From Oscillospiraceae bacterium (GTDB taxonomy: Bacteria > Bacillota > Clostridia > Oscillospirales > Ruminococcaceae): a DNA stretch of 64,000 bases. How positions within the stretch are numbered: the first letter of the stretch is position 1; the number at the start of each line of letters is the position of its first letter. Positions 44,053 through 51,361 of the stretch are shown here, in pieces. The stretch spans positions 186,001 to 250,000 of the forward strand of contig JAFTTI010000008.1 in assembly GCA_017466865.1 (NCBI GenBank), read 5' to 3'. The position numbers were made by a program, and so were the translations under genes. The notes under the pieces were generated by a model. It made no database searches and was not told where the DNA came from. It was given only the letters and a program-made list of their open reading frames with translations.

Positions 44053-44415
44053 ATGAATATAAAAATAACAGCAGAATTCGACTCTGTCGATTCGGCAGAA
44101 CTTGCTGCCATATCTATAAACAAAAAGAAACTGAACAATGGAAAAATAATGATAGATGCACCCTCTCCCGATAGTGACATAAACTATGTTCCGTATTTAT
44201 ATCCTGCTTCTACCGAGGCGCCGAATGTCCCGAATTTTCTGCCTACGGTTTTTAATAACAATTCTCAATTCAGATTATACAACGATAACATTTCCCTTGG
44301 AAAACCCGAAGTTTCAAAAGCAGCTTTCATTCAGGTTATATGCAACGAAAATGACGAAAACGAGGTAAGGAAGATAATTCTTAACAATAAAGGGCTCAAA
44401 ATACATTCTGTTTAG
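44053..44415 (+). CDS. Small conserved protein of unknown function
   Basis: 120 aa behind a strong AAAAGGAGG site. It starts NIKITAEFDSVDSAELAAISI, a beta-alpha layout also seen in small clostridial stress-type proteins, and ends FIQVICNENDENEVRKIILNNKG, which looks like a second beta-alpha unit. The middle (DAPSPDSDINYVPYLYPA) is rich in Pro and Asn and probably a linker. No signal peptide. It is followed after 57 bp by the S1-domain gene. I do not recognise its function. Confidence 0.7.
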   Translation: MNIKITAEFDSVDSAELAAISINKKKLNNGKIMIDAPSPDSDINYVPYLYPASTEAPNVPNFLPTVFNNNSQFRLYNDNISLGKPEVSKAAFIQVICNENDENEVRKIILNNKGLKIHSV

Positions 44416-44444
44416 AATATTTCAGAAAGAAATAACATAATATT

Positions 44445-44463
44445 CCATATAGAAAATATATGG
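44445..44463 (+). promoter_or_regulatory. Hairpin covering the ribosome-binding site of the S1-domain gene
   Basis: CCATATA (44445-44451) pairs with TATATGG (44457-44463) around GAAAA; the last two G are part of the GGAGG site at 44462-44466. Folding would hide part of the ribosome-binding site. Confidence 0.5.
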
Positions 44464-44472
44464 AGGTATAAA

Positions 44473-45396
44473 ATGAACAGAAAATATATGCCCGAAGGTT
44501 CTCTGATAGCGAGTTATGAAAACAAATGCTCGGTAAGCAGTATTTCTTCACTCAGAGAGGCTATGATAACAAGAAAAATACTTGAAGCAAAAGTTGAAAT
44601 ATGCGATAACGAACATAATCTTATTGTAAATCTTTGCGGAATAAAAGGGATTATCCCAAGAGAAGAAGGTGCAATAGGGATTTCTGATGGCACAACAAGA
44701 GATATTGCACTTATTTCAAGAGTGAATAAACCTGTATGTTTTTATGTTACAGATATATCTGATGACAATAAAACTGTTTTTTTATCAAGAAAAGCGGTTC
44801 AGGAAGATTGCAGAAGAGAATTTATAGAAAATCTTATTCCCGGAGATATTATTCCTGCAAAAGTCACACATATAGAATCATTTGGTTGTTTTGTAGATAT
44901 AGGATGCGGTATTCCGTCGCTTATACCCATTGATTCAATTTCTGTTTCAAGAATATCACATCCTTCAGACAGATTTGAAATAAATCAGGACATTTATGTT
45001 GTTGTTAAAGGAAATGACGGAGATAAGATTTTACTTTCGCACAAAGAACTTTTGGGGACCTGGAAAGAAAATTCTGATAATTTTGAGAATGGTCAGACGG
45101 TTGCAGGAATTGTCCGTTCAATAGAGAATTACGGGATTTTTATAGAACTTGCCCCTAACCTTGCAGGACTTGCAGAATTCAGAGGAGATGTTAAAGTCGG
45201 GCAATCTGCAAGTGTTTACATAAAAGCAATTATTCCTGAAAAAATGAAAATAAAACTTATTATTGTAGATGTTTTTGATTCAGATAAATCTTATAACGAG
45301 CCTATTGAATATTTCCTGACAGATGAAGATGCTCATATTGATTTCTGGCAATACTCAACAGAAGAAAGTAATAAGGATATAAGTATTGTATTCTGA
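44473..45396 (+). CDS. S1 RNA-binding domain protein (short RpsA-like)
   Basis: 307 aa. At least two good S1 repeats are visible: residues about 123-197 (GDIIPAKVTHIESFGCFVDIGCGIPSLIP, key GDIIPAKV and GCFVDIG) and 213-275 (GQTVAGIVRSIENYGIFIEL). The N-terminus has a further degenerate repeat (AKVEICDNEHNLIVNLCGIKGIIPREE). It resembles the short S1 protein of Clostridia that is unlike the E. coli ribosomal S1. The role in mRNA binding is inferred; the gene might regulate itself via the hairpin over its ribosome-binding site. Confidence 0.87.
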   Translation: MNRKYMPEGSLIASYENKCSVSSISSLREAMITRKILEAKVEICDNEHNLIVNLCGIKGIIPREEGAIGISDGTTRDIALISRVNKPVCFYVTDISDDNKTVFLSRKAVQEDCRREFIENLIPGDIIPAKVTHIESFGCFVDIGCGIPSLIPIDSISVSRISHPSDRFEINQDIYVVVKGNDGDKILLSHKELLGTWKENSDNFENGQTVAGIVRSIENYGIFIELAPNLAGLAEFRGDVKVGQSASVYIKAIIPEKMKIKLIIVDVFDSDKSYNEPIEYFLTDEDAHIDFWQYSTEESNKDISIVF

Positions 45397-45398
45397 TA

Positions 45399-45433
45399 AA
45401 AAGCCGTTGCTCTTTTTGCAACGGCTTTTAAAA
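45399..45433 (+). terminator. Terminator of the S1-domain gene
   Basis: 12-bp stem AAAAGCCGTTGC with GCAACGGCTTTT (45399-45429), 3 bp after the stop codon. The following -35 of the next promoter begins at 45434. Confidence 0.85.
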
Positions 45434-45462
45434 TTGACAAAATGTGTAATATTTAGTAGAAT
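45434..45462 (+). promoter_or_regulatory. Sigma-A promoter of the ComEA-like gene
   Basis: TTGACA (45434-45439), 17 bp, TAGAAT (45457-45462). Transcription should start near 45469, so the ATG at 45475 would have nearly no leader. Confidence 0.78.
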
Positions 45463-45495
45463 ATTGTCATAATTATGATAAGGGAATGTGTGACA

Positions 45496-46212
45496 TTGAA
45501 TAAAGAAAAAGTATTTTTTATAGTTTGTTCATTTGTTCTGGTAATGGCAATAACTATATATTCGGTATCTTCTGACAAACCTGATGTGATTCCTGTTATT
45601 TCGACTTATTCAGGTACTGATGCATCAGAACTTAATATTGTAATTACAACAATCGCAGAGAAGTTTGAAACAACCATAAATTATCCGATAGATATAAATT
45701 TTGCAACAAAAGAAGAATTATGCAGCCTTGACGGAATCGGCGAAACTCTATCCGACAGAATTATAAAATACAGAAAAAATAATTATTTTTATTCTATTGA
45801 GGATATAAAGAAAGTAGACGGAATCGGAAAGAAATTTCTTGATGAGAACAAAGATAAAATTTTTGTTGATTTATCAAGACTTCCTGAAATCACAACTACA
45901 TATCACAGCGAAACAAACAGAGCAACAAACATAACATCAGAAATTCAAGAAACAACTGTATCAGAAACTAATATTATTACTACAACAATTATTTCTATAG
46001 AGTCAAGCGAAAAAGAGTTAACGCCTGTAAACCTAAATACTGCAACATACGAAGAACTTATTTCACTTCCGATCTCGCCTGAAATTGCAGAACAGATAAT
46101 TGAACTCAGAGGCAAAATAGGCTACTTTTCATCTACGAAAGAACTATATTATATAGAAGGTTATAGTCATGAACTCTATATTGAGTTACTCGAATATGTA
46201 TATGTTGAATAA
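45496..46212 (+). CDS. Membrane-anchored tandem helix-hairpin-helix (ComEA-like) protein
   Basis: 238 aa from TTG 45496, set 10 nt behind AAGGGA; ATG 45475 is possible in frame but has no ribosome-binding site and lies about 6 nt after the predicted transcription start. Residues 7-25 form a membrane anchor. Two ComEA-type HhH units are present: INFATKEELCSLDGIGETLSDRI with KVDGIGKKF (about 72-117) and VNLNTATYEELISLPISPEIAEQI with IEGYSHEL (about 182-236). Between lies a Thr/Ser-rich linker. ComEA takes up DNA at the cell surface; two units in one chain is unusual. Confidence 0.85.
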   Translation: MNKEKVFFIVCSFVLVMAITIYSVSSDKPDVIPVISTYSGTDASELNIVITTIAEKFETTINYPIDINFATKEELCSLDGIGETLSDRIIKYRKNNYFYSIEDIKKVDGIGKKFLDENKDKIFVDLSRLPEITTTYHSETNRATNITSEIQETTVSETNIITTTIISIESSEKELTPVNLNTATYEELISLPISPEIAEQIIELRGKIGYFSSTKELYYIEGYSHELYIELLEYVYVE

Positions 46213-46236
46213 TTCCAAAAAATATGTCAAAAAACA

Positions 46237-46265
46237 TTGAAAAAGAATTAAAACTATATTATAAT
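46237..46265 (+). promoter_or_regulatory. Sigma-A promoter of mscL
   Basis: TTGAAA (46237-46242), 17 bp, TATAAT (46260-46265), 35 bp before the start codon. Confidence 0.78.
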
Positions 46266-46299
46266 TAAAAAAATAACTCAAAAAGGCGGTTTGATTAAA

Positions 46300-46743
46300 A
46301 TGAAGAATTTTTTTAAAGAATTCAGAGATTTTGCAGTTAAGGGAAATATGATGGACCTTGCTGTAGGTATGATTGTCGGTACTGCTTTTACAGGAATTGT
46401 AAAATCACTCGTTGACGATATATTTATGCCTGTTATCAGTATTTTCACAGGAAAACTCGATTTCACCAACTGGTTTATAGCACTTGACGGAAAAGAGTAC
46501 GCTACTCTTGAACTTGCAAAAGAAGCAGGTGCTGCAACCCTTAACTATGGTAACTTTATTTCAGGTCTTATAAACTTTATCATCATGGCATTGGTTGTTT
46601 TCATGATTGTAAAGGCTTTAAACAAGCTCAAGAAAGAAGAACCCAAAGCTACTCCTACAACAAAGAAATGTGATTTCTGTAAGAGCGAAATTGCTCTCGA
46701 TGCTACAAGATGCCCTCATTGTACATCAGAACTCACAAAGTAA
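46300..46743 (+). CDS. mscL: Large-conductance mechanosensitive channel with C-terminal zinc ribbon
   Basis: 147 aa from ATG 46300 behind AGGCGG. MscL opens under osmotic downshock to release solutes. N-terminal FFKEFRDFAVKGNMMDLAVGMIVGTAFTGIV is the S1/TM1 pore helix (key FAVKGNMMDLAVG), and FISGLINFIIMALVVFMIVKAL is TM2. A helical tail leads to a zinc ribbon CDFC...CPHC in residues about 124-142, which most bacterial MscL lack. Confidence 0.96.
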   Translation: MKNFFKEFRDFAVKGNMMDLAVGMIVGTAFTGIVKSLVDDIFMPVISIFTGKLDFTNWFIALDGKEYATLELAKEAGAATLNYGNFISGLINFIIMALVVFMIVKALNKLKKEEPKATPTTKKCDFCKSEIALDATRCPHCTSELTK

Positions 46744-46755
46744 ATTATTAATCTT

Positions 46756-46806
46756 TCTCAATATATGAAACTGCTATTCATATAAAACGAAGTTTGTTAT
46801 TGAGAA
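46756..46806 (+). repeat. Nested inverted repeat between mscL and the PilZ gene
   Basis: An outer arm TCTCAATA matches TATTGAGA at its end, and an inner ATATGAA/TTCATAT hairpin lies within. No T tract follows, so it is not a clear terminator. The rest of the 176-bp gap shows nothing I can name. Confidence 0.4.
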
Positions 46807-46919
46807 TATCTGAGGCTACGCGAATAAATACATAACGAGAAAATTTATATTAATTATCACTCTCCAAGCATTACTATCCGTTATAACCTACGATTCCTCA
46901 ATATGAAAGGTGTTTTTAT

Positions 46920-47522
46920 ATGAATTTAAACAGAATGAACAAGATAGAGCTTTCCTTCAACGACAGAATATTCGCAAAATCATTTGTTTTTGATTTTTAT
47001 GACAACATTCTTGAGATGAACATCGGAAATCACGATATGAAAATCGATACCGGAAGAGAAATCACTCTCTGGGGATACGATATATCAGGAAATCGTGCTA
47101 CTGCTCATGCTATTACACAAAGCTTTAAAGAAGGAAAAGCTATTGTTGAACTTACATCCGATTTCGTTGACCTTCCTGACAGAAGAAGAGCTTTGAAAAT
47201 GACTGCTGTTCCCCCTATACCCTGTATTCTTGTCGTTCAAGGAAATTCGTATGACACAGAAATCAAAGATATAAGTGTTACCGGCATCTTTATGGCTTAT
47301 GAAGGAGCTCTCGTTACGGGACACAAATGTAATATCCTGATTCCTTCGTTACATGTGGACACTGAAATACGCATTGTAAGACGGCAGGATGATGACAGCG
47401 GTTACGGATGTGAATTTATAAAATTGAAACCCAAAGAGGAAGATGAGATTTTACAATATCTGTTCAAGAGACAGCTTGAAGAACGTGAAATAATGCAACG
47501 ACGCAAAGAAAACTCTGAATAA
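46920..47522 (+). CDS. PilZ-domain (cyclic di-GMP receptor type) protein
   Basis: 200 aa from ATG 46920 behind AAAGGTG. The c-di-GMP motifs are in place: the Arg-rich RRRALKM (about residue 89, RxxxR form) and DISVTGIF (about 118, DxSxxG). The N-terminal 85 residues look like the YcgR-type flanking beta domain. It would act as an intracellular c-di-GMP receptor controlling an unknown partner. No diguanylate cyclase is in this window. Confidence 0.9.
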   Translation: MNLNRMNKIELSFNDRIFAKSFVFDFYDNILEMNIGNHDMKIDTGREITLWGYDISGNRATAHAITQSFKEGKAIVELTSDFVDLPDRRRALKMTAVPPIPCILVVQGNSYDTEIKDISVTGIFMAYEGALVTGHKCNILIPSLHVDTEIRIVRRQDDDSGYGCEFIKLKPKEEDEILQYLFKRQLEEREIMQRRKENSE

Positions 47523-47554
47523 AATATGAAAATATTTTTAATCGGAGGTAATTG

Positions 47555-48028
47555 ATGGATTATAACATCAGAAAAATTAAAGAAAAAGAATACATACTAC
47601 TTGAAGATTTTATATACGAAGCAATTTTCATTCCTGAAGGCGTATCTCCTCCACCGAAATCAATAATAAACCAACCAGATTTACAGGTTTATATAAAAGA
47701 TTTCGGCAAGGAAAAAGATGATATATGTTTTGTTGCAGAAACAAATAGTAAAATTATCGGTGCTGTATGGGTAAGGGATATGAATGATTATGGTCATACC
47801 GAAGATGGTGTTCCCTCTTTTGCAATATCTCTTTATAAACCATATCGTAATTTTGGTATAGGAACGAAACTTATGAAAACAATGCTTTCAGAGCTCAAAC
47901 AAAGAGGATACAAAAAGACATCCCTTGCTGTTCAGAAAGAAAATTATGCTGTTAAAATGTATAGAAAAGTCGGATTTGAAATAATCAGAGAAACCGAAGA
48001 AGAATTTATAATGGTATGTAACCTGTAA
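47555..48028 (+). CDS. GNAT family N-acetyltransferase
   Basis: 157 aa from ATG 47555, 6 nt after GGAGG. The acetyl-CoA loop region FAISLYKPYRNFGIGTKLM (about residues 88-106) and VQKENYAVKMYRKVGF are typical. Acceptor unknown. It follows the PilZ gene by 32 bp and probably shares its transcript. Confidence 0.9.
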   Translation: MDYNIRKIKEKEYILLEDFIYEAIFIPEGVSPPPKSIINQPDLQVYIKDFGKEKDDICFVAETNSKIIGAVWVRDMNDYGHTEDGVPSFAISLYKPYRNFGIGTKLMKTMLSELKQRGYKKTSLAVQKENYAVKMYRKVGFEIIRETEEEFIMVCNL

Positions 48029-48033
48029 ATTTA

Positions 48034-48064
48034 CGCACCGATAAAAATATCGGTGCGATTTTTA
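48034..48064 (+). terminator. Terminator after the GNAT gene
   Basis: 10-bp stem CGCACCGATA with TATCGGTGCG followed by ATTTTTAT. Confidence 0.87.
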
Positions 48065-48164
48065 TATAAAACTTTATTACTTGACATAAGAAAGCAGAAA
48101 AAGTCGGGAAAATGATTTTAAGATGATTTATCATAGTTATAGTCTTAGAAAAGGAAGTGAAAAA

Positions 48165-48986
48165 ATGAACAACTGGGTAGACGGAATACAGAACGCCATA
48201 GCCTATATTGAAGACAACCTGACAGAAAAACTTGAAATAAAGGATATCGCCTCAGAAGCCTATGTTTCAGAGTTTCATTTTCAGCGTATCTTCAGCGCAC
48301 TCTGTGGATTCACTGTAAGCGAATATATCCGTAACCGAAGACTGACATTAGCGGCAGAAGAACTTTCTCTTTCGGATGCCAGAGTAATTGATGTCGCTAT
48401 GAAATACGGTTATGATTCCCACGATAGTTTTACCCGTGCGTTCACAAAATTTCACGGAGTTTCTCCTAAGGCTGCAAAAGAAAAAGGAGCTCATCTTAAA
48501 TCCGTTGCTCCTTTAAGAATAAGTCTTACATTGAAAGGTGGAACTATGATGGATTACAGAATTGTTGAAAAAGAGGCTTTTACAATCATGGGCAAATCAA
48601 AATTGTTCAATATCGAAACATCTTATGAAGAAATACCTGAATGGTGGAAAGAACATTATCAGACAGGTGGTGGAAAAATCGTAAAGGGAATGTTTGGTGC
48701 CTGTCTTGATAATGACGGAAAAAGCTTTGATTATCTCATTGCAGATTTGTATTTGCCCTGGAATAATATTCCTGATGGATATATAACAAGAATTATACCT
48801 GCAGGAACATGGGCGGTATTTCCTTACAAAGGAAAATGTCCCAAAGCGCTTCAGGATGTAAATACACAGATATGGACCGAATGGTTACCGAATTGTAAAG
48901 AATATAAACTTGCGGGTAATTATAACCTTGAAGTATATTTAGACCCGAAATATGGCGAAATATGGGTTCCTATACAGAAAATTTAG
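48165..48986 (+). CDS. AraC family regulator with GyrI-like effector domain
   Basis: 273 aa from ATG 48165 behind GGAAGTG; the longer in-frame start at 48123 has no such site. The N-terminal two-helix-turn-helix AraC domain spans residues 5-110 (IKDIASEAYVSEFHFQRIF, ALCGFTVSEYIRNRRL, MKYGYDSHDSFTRAF). A GyrI-like/SOUL-type ligand domain fills about 125-273 (VEKEAFTIMGKSK, GTWAVFPYKG, LEVYLDPKYGEIWVPI). It is like the Rob/SoxS-related multidrug-response type that binds small amphipathic compounds. Target genes are not apparent next to it. Confidence 0.92.
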   Translation: MNNWVDGIQNAIAYIEDNLTEKLEIKDIASEAYVSEFHFQRIFSALCGFTVSEYIRNRRLTLAAEELSLSDARVIDVAMKYGYDSHDSFTRAFTKFHGVSPKAAKEKGAHLKSVAPLRISLTLKGGTMMDYRIVEKEAFTIMGKSKLFNIETSYEEIPEWWKEHYQTGGGKIVKGMFGACLDNDGKSFDYLIADLYLPWNNIPDGYITRIIPAGTWAVFPYKGKCPKALQDVNTQIWTEWLPNCKEYKLAGNYNLEVYLDPKYGEIWVPIQKI

Positions 48987-48990
48987 AAGA

Positions 48991-49034
48991 AAAGAGCGTT
49001 ATTTTATCAAAGAATAACGCTCTTTTATTTTTTA
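48991..49034 (+). terminator. Terminator of the AraC-type gene
   Basis: 13-bp stem AAAGAGCGTTATT with AATAACGCTCTTT, then TATTTTTTATC. Confidence 0.88.
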
Positions 49035-49078
49035 TCATTTCAACAAGTTACGATTTGGATACAAAACTATAAATTCTG

Positions 49079-49107
49079 TTGACAAAGGATGTCGGATGTT
49101 GTAGAAT
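49079..49107 (+). promoter_or_regulatory. Sigma-A promoter of the lipoprotein gene
   Basis: TTGACA (49079-49084), 17 bp, TAGAAT (49102-49107). Confidence 0.82.
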
Positions 49108-49188
49108 GAGTAAAGTATATTTATGCTACGATGTGATATTATAATAGTATTGATATACAAAAACACATTGATAATCAAGGAGAATAAA

Positions 49189-49800
49189 ATGAAAAAGGTA
49201 TTAACATTTATGATCGTTGCCACTATGGCTATTAGCATTACAGCTTGTTCAAAGAAACCTGCTGAAACACCTGACACAACTACTACACCTGAAGTTACAA
49301 CTGTCCCTGAAGAAACAACTGTTGCAACAGAAGATTCAGACATCATTACAGAAGAAGTAACAGATGCCCCCGAAGATACTGCTACGCCAGATGCATCAGC
49401 AGACACGCTCGGAAACACACTTTACAAAGACTTTTTAGACAAAGTCAAGGCAAACCCTGATATGAGCGTTGAAGAACTTGCTAATCAGATTATTTCTAAC
49501 CCTGTTATTCAGTTTGGTCCTGCAGTTATGCCTGTTGAAGCGGGATATCTCCCCGGATTCACAACAGAAATCAGCGGATTCAAGTCTGGCGCTATGTTTG
49601 CTCCTATGATAGGCTCTATTCCTTTCGTCGGCTATGTTTTTGAACTCGAAAGCGAAGATGATGTTGAAGCATTCCTTACAACTCTCAAGGATACTTCTGA
49701 CCCCAGATGGAATGTCTGCGTTGAAGCTGATGAAACAGTAATGGGCAACTATGGAGCAAAGGTATTCTTTGTAATGTGCCCTACTTCTATTGAAGGCTAA
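49189..49800 (+). CDS. Small lipoprotein of unknown function with Thr-rich linker
   Basis: 203 aa from ATG 49189 behind AAGGAG. The signal peptide ends in lipobox ITAC (Cys20). A Thr/Pro/Glu-rich linker fills about residues 25-75. The folded part (75-203) has FLDKVKANPDMSVEELANQIISNP and an alternating beta pattern with SEDDVEAFLTTLKDTSDPRWN (key residues quoted); I do not recognise the family. It is a single gene with its own promoter. Confidence 0.8.
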   Translation: MKKVLTFMIVATMAISITACSKKPAETPDTTTTPEVTTVPEETTVATEDSDIITEEVTDAPEDTATPDASADTLGNTLYKDFLDKVKANPDMSVEELANQIISNPVIQFGPAVMPVEAGYLPGFTTEISGFKSGAMFAPMIGSIPFVGYVFELESEDDVEAFLTTLKDTSDPRWNVCVEADETVMGNYGAKVFFVMCPTSIEG

Positions 49801-49803
49801 TCA

Positions 49804-49932
49804 AAATAAATAAAGGCTGACCAAGGCGAGCCGCCTTTGGCGATTCGTTGTATAAAATAAAGGTACCGCAGTTTGCCGCTCGGTACCTTTACTTCTATGT
49901 GGTTGTCGCGTCAAAATCAGCCTTATTTTTTC
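49804..49932 (+). repeat. GC-rich nested-hairpin element (possible structured RNA) between lipoprotein and MBOAT genes
   Basis: An outer stem AAGGCTGA (49813-49820) pairs with TCAGCCTT (49917-49924), followed directly by ATTTTTTC. Inside are a hairpin CCAAGGCG/CGCCTTTGG (49821-49840) and a perfect 10-bp hairpin AAAGGTACCG/CGGTACCTTT (49859-49868 with 49881-49890) with a 12-nt loop. It is clearly richer in GC than its surroundings. It may be a terminator, an attenuator in the MBOAT leader, a small RNA or a palindromic repeat unit. Confidence 0.6.
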
Positions 49933-49948
49933 AAAGGAATGATTTACA

Positions 49949-51349
49949 ATGCTGTTTTCAAGCATAACATTTTTATTTTATTTTCTTCCGATAGTTTTAA
50001 TACTTTATTTTGCAGTTCCCAAAAAGCTGAAAAATGCAGTTTTACTTATCGCAAGTTTATTTTTCTATGCATGGGGTGAACCGAAATATATCGTTCTTAT
50101 ATCTATCGAAATAGTTTGTGGATATATAGCAGGACTTCTGGTAGAAAAATTCAGAGAAAAGAAAGTTTCAAAATTAATTCTGTTTATTTCAGCGATGGTA
50201 TTTATAGGATGCCTTGTTTATTTTAAATATGCAGACTTCTTTATAAGCAATTTCAATGCGATAACAGGTCTTTCTATGGAGCTTTTAAAACTTGCCCTTC
50301 CTGTCGGAATAAGTTTTTATACTTTCCAGATACTCAGTTATGTTATCGACGTTTACAGAGGCGATGCGAAAGCACAGAAAAATCCTATAAACCTTGCGCT
50401 TTATGTTTCGCTTTTCCCTCAGCTTATAGCAGGCCCTATTGTAAGATATTCAGATATTGCAGAACAGCTTAGTAACAGAACTCACACTCTCGAGAAGACA
50501 TATCAGGGAATAAGAGTTTTTGTTGTGGGTCTTGCTAAAAAAGTTCTTATAGCAAATTCTTTGGGTGAACTCTGTAACGCATATACAGGAAGAACAGAAA
50601 GTTCTGTTCTTTTCTGCTGGATGTTTGCAATAGCCTATGGTCTTCAGATATATTTTGACTTTTCAGGATATTCAGATATGGCAATAGGTCTTGGAAAAAT
50701 ATTCGGGTTTGAATTCTGCAAGAACTTTGACTATCCGTATATTTCAGGAAGTATTACTGAATTCTGGAGAAGATGGCATATGTCTTTGGGAACATGGTTC
50801 AGGGACTATGTTTATATTCCACTCGGCGGAAACAGATGCTCGAAACCCAGATGGTTCTTTAATATATTCGTAGTATGGTTACTGACAGGTTTCTGGCATG
50901 GTGCTGCATGGAACTTTATTGTATGGGGGCTTTTCTTCGGTGTGTTCCTCGTTATCGAAAAACTTTTGCTCCTCAAAAAACTCGAAAAGATGAAAGTTTT
51001 AAACCATATCTATGTTATAATTCTTGTTGCGATAAGTTTTGTTATCTTTGCAAACGATAATTTCAAAGACGCACTCACTTGTCTTTCAGGAATGTTCTTT
51101 ATGGGTGATCTTCCCCTTGTTTCGCATGAACAGCTTTATTATCTTTTAAGTTTTGCGGTTATTCTTGTTGTTGCTGTTATAGGGGCAACACCGTTTCCTA
51201 AAAAGATTGTTTCAAAGATTGAAAATAAAAAGATCGGAAATCTTATAATAAGCATTGCTGAACCTGTTTTTCTTGTTGTTGTTACATTTTTATCAACAGC
51301 ATATCTTGTTGACGGTTCTTTCAATCCATTTTTATATTTCAGATTTTAA
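49949..51349 (+). CDS. MBOAT family O-acyltransferase (AlgI/DltB-like)
   Basis: 466 aa polytopic membrane protein behind AAAGGAATG. Signature segments: FWRRWHMSLGTWFRDYVYIPLGG and LLTGFWHGAAWNFIVWG, where the His in FWHG is the catalytic residue of the MBOAT fold; earlier NFDYPYISGSITEFW and KLALPVGISFYTFQILSYVIDVYRG. It moves an acetyl group across the membrane to a surface polymer with help of a partner hydrolase-like protein encoded 12 bp downstream. Confidence 0.94.
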   Translation: MLFSSITFLFYFLPIVLILYFAVPKKLKNAVLLIASLFFYAWGEPKYIVLISIEIVCGYIAGLLVEKFREKKVSKLILFISAMVFIGCLVYFKYADFFISNFNAITGLSMELLKLALPVGISFYTFQILSYVIDVYRGDAKAQKNPINLALYVSLFPQLIAGPIVRYSDIAEQLSNRTHTLEKTYQGIRVFVVGLAKKVLIANSLGELCNAYTGRTESSVLFCWMFAIAYGLQIYFDFSGYSDMAIGLGKIFGFEFCKNFDYPYISGSITEFWRRWHMSLGTWFRDYVYIPLGGNRCSKPRWFFNIFVVWLLTGFWHGAAWNFIVWGLFFGVFLVIEKLLLLKKLEKMKVLNHIYVIILVAISFVIFANDNFKDALTCLSGMFFMGDLPLVSHEQLYYLLSFAVILVVAVIGATPFPKKIVSKIENKKIGNLIISIAEPVFLVVVTFLSTAYLVDGSFNPFLYFRF

Positions 51350-51361
51350 GGAGGTGTCGCT

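Noticed and set aside
46744-46919. c-di-GMP riboswitch before the PilZ gene
   Set aside because: The conserved GEMM core bases are missing.
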